A stretch of DNA of 64,000 bases, from assembly GCF_032854445.1 (NCBI RefSeq), contig NC_088296.1, positions 5,541,246 through 5,605,245 of the forward strand. Direction: 5' to 3'. The DNA comes from Liolophura sinensis (lineage: Eukaryota; Mollusca; Polyplacophora; Chitonida; Chitonidae). The notes below the pieces were generated by a model. The model saw only the letters and a list, made by a program, of their open reading frames with translations. It had not been told where the DNA came from and searched no databases. This document shows, in pieces, positions 58,478 through 64,000 of this stretch (its first letter is position 1; each line of letters opens with the position of its first letter). The position numbers were made by a program, and so were the translations under genes.

Positions 58478-58775
58478 TACTTGAGGTTTAACGTCGTACT
58501 TACTAATTTTCAGTCATATGACGACAAGGAGTCAGGTGTGTGTACATATACTGTGTCTTCTTGTGGCAGGGCGAACCCATAGCCCCAAAGTCGCGCCGCC
58601 ACTGAAGTATCGTGCCAAAGGGACCAGACACGACGCCTCACCCAGCCACATTATACTGACACAGGGCCAGCCAGTCAAGTTTCCTTGCTGTAACCTCTCA
58701 GTGCTGAACTTTTTAGCTTTTCAAAGTATTTGGTATGACCCGACCCGCGTTTGATTCCGGGTCTCCGGACTTGTA
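58478..58775 (-). repeat. SINE family C copy
   Basis: Tail GAGGTTTAACGTCGTACTTA, ATATGACGACAAGGAGTC, body GCCGCCACTGAAGTATCGTG, B-box-like GAATCAAACGCGGGTC on the minus strand. Confidence 0.8.
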
Positions 58776-58856
58776 TGATAGAAAAGAACCCTTACAAAAG
58801 TGTCAGAAACTCTCATTCACAACTACAGTGAGTTTCACTACTTCAGGTGTTCCTAT

Positions 58857-59036
58857 TTTTTTATCTATTTATTTACTTATTTTTATTTGTGTTTTACGCC
58901 GTACACAAGAATATTTTACTTATACGACGGCGGCCAGCATTAAGATGCCAGCAGATCTTCCCACGTACAACACGCGAAGAAGCCAGCATGGGCTGGAGTT
59001 GAACTCACAGCGACCGCATTGGTGAGAGTCCCATGG
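58857..59036 (-). repeat. SINE family A with internal deletion
   Basis: GTGTTTTACGCCGTACACAA to GCGACCGCATTGGTGAGAG; about 60 bp of the body is missing after CCAGCATTAAGATGCC. Confidence 0.88.
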
Positions 59037-59751
59037 GGTCATGGATGTGTATGTTTGGAGCATAAAGTTACACGTGTGCACACAATGGGCCCACCTGTAT
59101 ATGATCTGGTCCAATTGGGAGCTGCCTTTTGCGAGAAATGGCAGCAACATGCCCATCACAGTACTAGGAGGTTGACAGGTGGTATGAGGAGAAGGGTTCA
59201 GTCTGTCATCCAGTCTCACAGCGGATACAATCGATACTGACGTAAAACGCTTTAAGAGATACCAAATGACGTTTTTATTGAGTAATTTCAACCACTGCTT
59301 CACCACTTCTCACTCCAGAAGGTAAGCCTAGCAGGGTCATTGTTTCACATCAAATCCAGTGGTGATAGAAATGCGTGTGTGTTATCATAAAACACATGGA
59401 TTTCAATCATTTTGTCGTTTTTCGTTAGCCAAATGATGACAGAGTTCACAACCAATCACATTTTAAACTCGTTTGATTCAATACAACATTAATGGCATGT
59501 GTACAAAATCGCTACAGTGAAAACCGGGGGTCGGGGTGGGTGTGCTCAGTTAAGGTCGTTGTGTATATGTACATCACACGCACGTGGAAACGTTCTTGAG
59601 TAACATGCCAAACTGGGTGGTTTTACCCCGGCACCCCGGTTTCCTCCGTCCTTAAAACTTACTACTGTCGTTTAAGTCGAAAATTCTCGAGCTGTACCAT
59701 ATGCACAAATACATTATGCTTTATTAGGATTTCAAGCAAACCAGTTCGTAA
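59037..59751. other. No gene seen
   Basis: No coding signal. Confidence 0.5.
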
Positions 59752-59835
59752 GAATCCTTTGCCAGCATGAGCTGGACATGAACTCACGGAGACCGCATTG
59801 GTGAGAGGCTCCTGGGTCATTGCGCCGTGCTGGCT
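59752..59835 (-). repeat. SINE family A, head fragment
   Basis: GCCAGCATGAGCTGGACATG, ACCGCATTGGTGAGAGGCTC, GGTCATTGCGCCGTGCTGGC. Confidence 0.85.
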
Positions 59836-60139
59836 TGATAAACCCATGTGAGTGATTTTGTTCGTCAAAATATCGTTGACAATGGACAAACAAGGAAGAA
59901 ATAAGATTGTAGACTAGGAGAGAAGGTCTATTCGTGCTTGACTGCAGCTGAAACAGGAGAATAAGGTGAGTAATTTAGGGTCATCAACATTGTTTGGAAA
60001 CTCTTAATTTTTTTCAAATGTAGCGGCTTCTAACTATAACTGCAACATGCCGTCAGGCCTATCACAATTCATGCTGCAAGTTCTAGTCAGAAAATTTGGG
60101 CTAGCCAATTTTCTCATCTTGGTGACATCAACTTCCATA

Positions 60140-60145
60140 TTTATT
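60140..60145 (-). promoter_or_regulatory. Poly(A) signal of the hemopexin-domain gene
   Basis: AATAAA on the minus strand, about 8 bases after the TGA at 60154-60156. Confidence 0.5.
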
Positions 60146-60153
60146 TTACATGC

Positions 60154-63100
60154 TCAACGCCGGGAAGGACAGCCAAACCACTCTTTGGTGGTGCTCAAAG
60201 GGTATCCAGAGTCAACCTGAAACAGTAGAACAACCGGTGAACAAGTGTTATTTTGTTTGACAAAGGTATCCAGAGACGATTAAGCTATGTAAGTTGCTTT
60301 ATCTGTCGGCATGTCTCTCTGTCTAATTAATGATATACTGGTTTTTAACATGATCCATTTTTTTTAACACGGGGGGTGGGTGTAAAAGACTCTACGAGGG
60401 AATGTACTATGCAAGTACCATGAATTCGCACTTTTTGTTTGTTTGTCTTTTTTTTTTTTTCGTTAACCTTAAAAAGAAGAGGGTATACAAAGAAACATAA
60501 GTGGGATTTCGCATCCTATGAACTACATCCATGCGATCCACACAGGCAAAGAGTGAGTGAGTGCTTGGAGTTTAACGTCGTGCTTAACAATTTTTCAGTC
60601 ATATGACGACGACGGAATCCTTAGAGTGTATGTAATGTGCCTCTTTGTTGCAGGACGGATTTCCACCGCTCTTTTATCCAGTGCTGCTTCACTGAGACGC
60701 CTTACCGGAGACAAGTAAGCCGCCCCGGCCGAGCCATTATGCTCATACGGGTTATCCCTTTCGTGCTGGACACATGAAGGTTACAACATGCTCTTTTAGA
60801 GTATTAGAGTGTGACTTGACCCAGGATACATCCTGGATCTACCGCTGCCGCACTGTGCTAATGTAAAACTTTTACTCTAAATGTTCGTGTAAATGTTTAA
60901 ATAATATACTTTAAAAAAGACAATGAATTACAAAGGTGTCAGCACCCGTCAGTAATTCAGTGTCGCTTCCTGGGTTGCACAGTTTCTTGGGCTAGGGGGA
61001 CTATTTACCTTTTTACATCACTTGGGGTAAACTGACTTGAGGCCGTGTTTCACCGGTTTCGTGTGGCCATTTGTGTGGCAATTATATTCAGTTTCACTTC
61101 CTGAGTTGCACAATTTCTTGTGTTGGGAGGATTTAGATCAACAGTTATAAGAAAACAGTAAACTGACTTGGGGCCGTATTTCACCGGTTACGTGTGGCCA
61201 TATGCCAATTATCACACTGTCCTGACTGTTCTGGTCTCTATGTTGTACATATCTAATATTACATTATCATACTAGGCTTTTTGCAGATATCTGACATCAG
61301 GAGACACTTAAAACTATATACATTACCTTTGACAGTATGTCGTTGAATCTGTAATAATTCTGTCCGTGGAAGAAGTATGTACGGCCGTTTTGCCACTCAA
61401 ATGCTGCGTCAATGGTAGAAGGCAAACCACGCCAGTTCTGTAAAGGTTGCGGGTATCTAGCTGCGATGGTTGCGTTTAACGAATACCGGTAGTACTGGGT
61501 CCCTAACAAAAGAAGGAATATACAGACATCAAATGTAACACCGAATGTTTTTCATCTCGTTTTTAATATATTAAATTGAAGACGGTTTTTTGGTCATGAG
61601 GTATGGCATTATAAGTTACGGGGCAACATTTTATCAAAGGTGGAGAAAACATAAAAATGACATAAAGTTTAGATGAAAAAATGAGGAAAGTTATTCCTAA
61701 ATGTGGTCTTCAATATTTTTGCTGACTTTTCCTTAAGAAAAAGACACTGATAATAATTTTTGTATGGTGGGTATTTTTCATCACCTTTTGGTATTTATAG
61801 TCTTTGTTTAATAATGTCATAAATGAGGATGTATCACAGGTTTAATAAATACTTTTGCACTAGAATTTCTTCTTTTCAACTAACAAATGTATTAAGCCTC
61901 AATTTGGAGTATAAATATATTTATATTTTTAATATGTTCATAAATATTATCATAATTTAGGTTAAATGCATACGTTTCGATATAATACAAATTTACATTC
62001 AAATAAATTAATTAGACAAACATCACATCCTTATTTAGAACATTATTATGCAGCAATGATAAATACCAAACGTTGGTCCCAAATAACCACTTTACAAAAA
62101 TATTTTCGAATACACTTTTCTCTTGATCCCCCCCCTCAAATAAAAGAAATATTAAAGACCATATTTGCAAGCCCTAAGTTTTGAAGCTCTTTCACCTGAT
62201 TTTGAAAACATTTTAACGTTTTCATCTCCTTTAATGCATTTGTCTTCTAACTTCTTGTGTTTACTTTATACAATCCCAAAAAAATTTAAGCATGAATTTT
62301 AACACTGTTTTCATTTCTTGTGGGCTAAATGATAAAGAAGGCAGAAATAGTCAAATTTATACATGCAAAAATCAAATATATAATTCTCTTTTTACAAAAA
62401 CTGTGTGCTGAACAATGTAATTCAGTTTTTGTTTTGGGATTGTTGTGGACCGCCAGCTACGATTTGCTCTATGTGATTGACGCCAGTGAGTCGCTCGACA
62501 AGAAATACAGCGTTATGTATGCAATGCTTCACGGTCTTAAGTACATGTAACAAGTATATGCAGGGATGGTGCATATCTTGTTTAAGAGCATCTAAAATTT
62601 GGAAAGCATAAAAAAACAAAAATATTTTCTTATGGGCGACAATTTTTTGGGTTAATTTCACTACATTGTTTACATTTGATTCCTTAATACAGTATAAATA
62701 AATGCATTTTATACAGATCCAAAACAGATCAAGATCGTTGAGAACCTACCAGGTTCTTTCTTTGACAAGTTTCCTCTCACAAAACTGGCCGCCGTCGTAT
62801 AAGTGAACTATTCTTGGGTAAAGCGTAAAAAGATCAATCAAATAAATAAATATGTCAAGTTATAAGCTGGGTAAATTTGTGTTGAACTGTTCACTAGACA
62901 AACGGATGGACAAACCGGCCAGATATTGGTCGTGACACACTAAAATTTAAAATGGTTCGTCTTCACATGCCTGGATGTACGTCATGTGGGTTTAGTGTGC
63001 ACGCTTTGGTCGGAAACCTCAAGATAATCCATGTTTACAAGCCCTTCGTAACATCATTTTTAAAGGACACAATGACCTTGAAAATGGGACATATCACCCA

Positions 63101-63906
63101 GGGTAGGTTTCAGTAGGGTTCACTAGTTTAAAATGTTTACCAGGAATAGCTGGGAAAAAAATGAATATGGTCACTGAAAATCAATAGGCTTTTCTTCGTG
63201 GCAAAGTATAAGTGATCTATATGTTTTGGCTCAACTGTTGTAGAGACGGAGTGTTTACCGGGATATATCCAATGGATGGGTGGTCAGGTAGACTAAGAAA
63301 TTGAACATTGAAACTAAAGACGGTTCAGCTACATGCCTTTTGCATGCTATGTATATTCATGAAACTTTGGTAACAAATTTGAAAACACCTAGTATCATCC
63401 TTCCTAGTATAACTTTAATGACCCCAATATCCTTGAAAAGGTAGTTCATTGTCGCTGAAAGTCTTAGGGCATTCTTCCTCGTGACAGAAGTGTGGTTTAA
63501 GTTTGGTGGACTTCGCATAATCTGTTCAGGGCATCGAGTGCTAACGCCAAAACGGACAACCGAATGGATGGCCAGCCGGGCGGATGGACGGAGGACGGAT
63601 GGCCTGTCAGCGCGACGATAACCGCTGAGGCAACACTCCCAGACCACTTTTGACAGAGGACTGAAAAACATTCACATTTTTGTCATCTGTTCCATTTGTT
63701 ATCTTTGGACTGGGAAGTTTGACAAGGGGAATAACTCCTGAGGCAGCCATAACAAAACTCTTACCTTTGACAAAGTAAGCTAGTCCATTACCGCTCCAAG
63801 TAAAGGCTGCGTCAAGGTTGCTGGGGATTCCCGGGAATCCATCGGCGATGTGGCGGGGGTATCCATCCAACTTCTGCAGGTTTTCGAATTTCCAGTACTG
63901 CAAGCC
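60154..63906 (-). CDS. Matrix metalloproteinase-type hemopexin domain, last three exons (partial gene)
   Basis: Exons 63765-63906 (starts phase 0, ends phase 1), 61327-61502 (ends phase 0) and 60154-60216 (63 bp, TGA). Joined they give 126 residues. The first reads GLQYWKFENLQKLDGYP with DAAFTW, and the splice creates YFVKGTQYYRYS, a normal hemopexin blade junction. The second continues with IDAAFEW and TYFFHGQNYYRFND. The short last exon, VDSGYPLSTTKEWFGCPSRR, is the typical end of the fourth blade; its Cys is expected to pair with a Cys at the start of the domain. This C-terminal four-blade propeller follows the catalytic domain in secreted and membrane MMPs and mediates substrate and inhibitor binding. 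Prodomain, catalytic zinc site and the first blades lie upstream, beyond 64000, so the MMP type cannot be named. No GPI or membrane tail follows the last blade, which suits a secreted form. Introns hold SINE B, repeat D and a MITE-like element. Confidence 0.88.
60551..60860 (-). repeat. SINE family B, nearly full length
   Basis: GTGAGTGAGTGCTTGGAGTT tail, ATATGACGACGACGGAATCC, body with GCTCATACGGGTTATCCCTT, head with ACCCAGGATACATCCTGGAT. Confidence 0.9.
60950..61250 (+). repeat. Dispersed repeat D, duplicated forward copy
   Basis: TTGAGGCCGTGTTTCACCGG at about 61039 and TTGGGGCCGTATTTCACCGG at about 61169, each with a GTGTGGCCAT block. Only the second continues into CAATTATCACACTGTCCTGA. 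Confidence 0.7.
61630..62245 (+). mobile_element. AT-rich foldback/MITE-like element, copy 2
   Basis: The outer 100 or so bases are imperfect inverted repeats: GTGGAGAAAACATAAAAATG...AATGTGGTCTTCAATATT on the left and AATATTAAAGACCATATTTG...AACGTTTTCATCTCCTTT on the right. The inner part matches the reverse complement of 45440-45990. No ORF of transposase type is inside, and no exact target duplication was identified. It is in an intron of the hemopexin-domain gene. Confidence 0.6.
62246..63764. other. Intron of the hemopexin-domain gene
   Basis: Contains a plus-strand SINE A tail (62788-62852) and a degenerate GGACGGATGG-type stretch near 63550-63605. ORFs at 62329-62661 and 63357-63671 are not recognised. 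Confidence 0.5.
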
Positions 63907-64000
63907 CTATTATGTGATCAACAGAAACATATAGATTTTTGTCAGCTCTAAATCGAAGTGATCAGGAAATTTTTATACCCATTACCCAAACCTTAACCCC

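Overview
This window is eukaryotic DNA, most probably from a mollusc. Three things point there. Coding sequence is split by GT..AG introns. Three to four families of tRNA-derived SINEs fill the non-coding DNA, and one of them (about 25 copies or fragments) has a body and (AAATA)n tail of the kind common in gastropods and bivalves. The genes seen (clan-2 cytochrome P450s, a gustatory-receptor-like protein, a hemopexin-type matrix metalloproteinase) are typical animal genes. The species assignment is inference; no mitochondrial or rRNA sequence is present.

Layout. 0-4.6 kb: a 1.7-kb array of a 20-bp repeat, with parts of SINE family B on both sides in opposite orientation, then SINE A copies. 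4.6-8.3 kb: a small repeat rich in CRE-like TGACGTCA sites, then a probable plus-strand gene of unknown function (exon at 6384-6560, terminal exon at 7897-8145 with a PPEY motif and a poly(A) signal). 8.5-18.4 kb: no gene recognised, scattered repeats. 18.4-20.3 kb: a 48-bp minisatellite embedded in a dispersed repeat (called D here). 20.5-21.9 kb: the first large exon of a gustatory-receptor-like gene, minus strand. 22-28.5 kb: SINEs, D copies, a (TG)37 tract and a G21 tract. 28.6-57.3 kb: two head-to-tail, apparently intact six-coding-exon P450 genes on the minus strand (coding parts 28636-35718 and 43135-54623), possibly each with an untranslated first exon further upstream (near 37.66 and 57.22 kb). 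Between them lie a second minisatellite derived from D and a decayed Tc1-like transposon with intact inverted repeats. 60.1-64 kb: the last three exons of a hemopexin-domain metalloproteinase, minus strand, whose 5' part lies beyond the window.

The P450 pair is a recent-looking duplication. All coding-exon boundaries and phases match, and four of six exons have identical lengths. Both copies keep the heme cysteine and the ExxR motif but have lost the acidic residue of the I-helix oxygen-activation motif. The other theme is the origin of tandem repeats. Most minisatellites here sit in, beside, or demonstrably derive from a dispersed element (D, E, or a SINE). No CRISPR array, operon or prokaryote-type system is present, and the many medium-length ORFs over the 48-bp arrays and SINEs are not genes.
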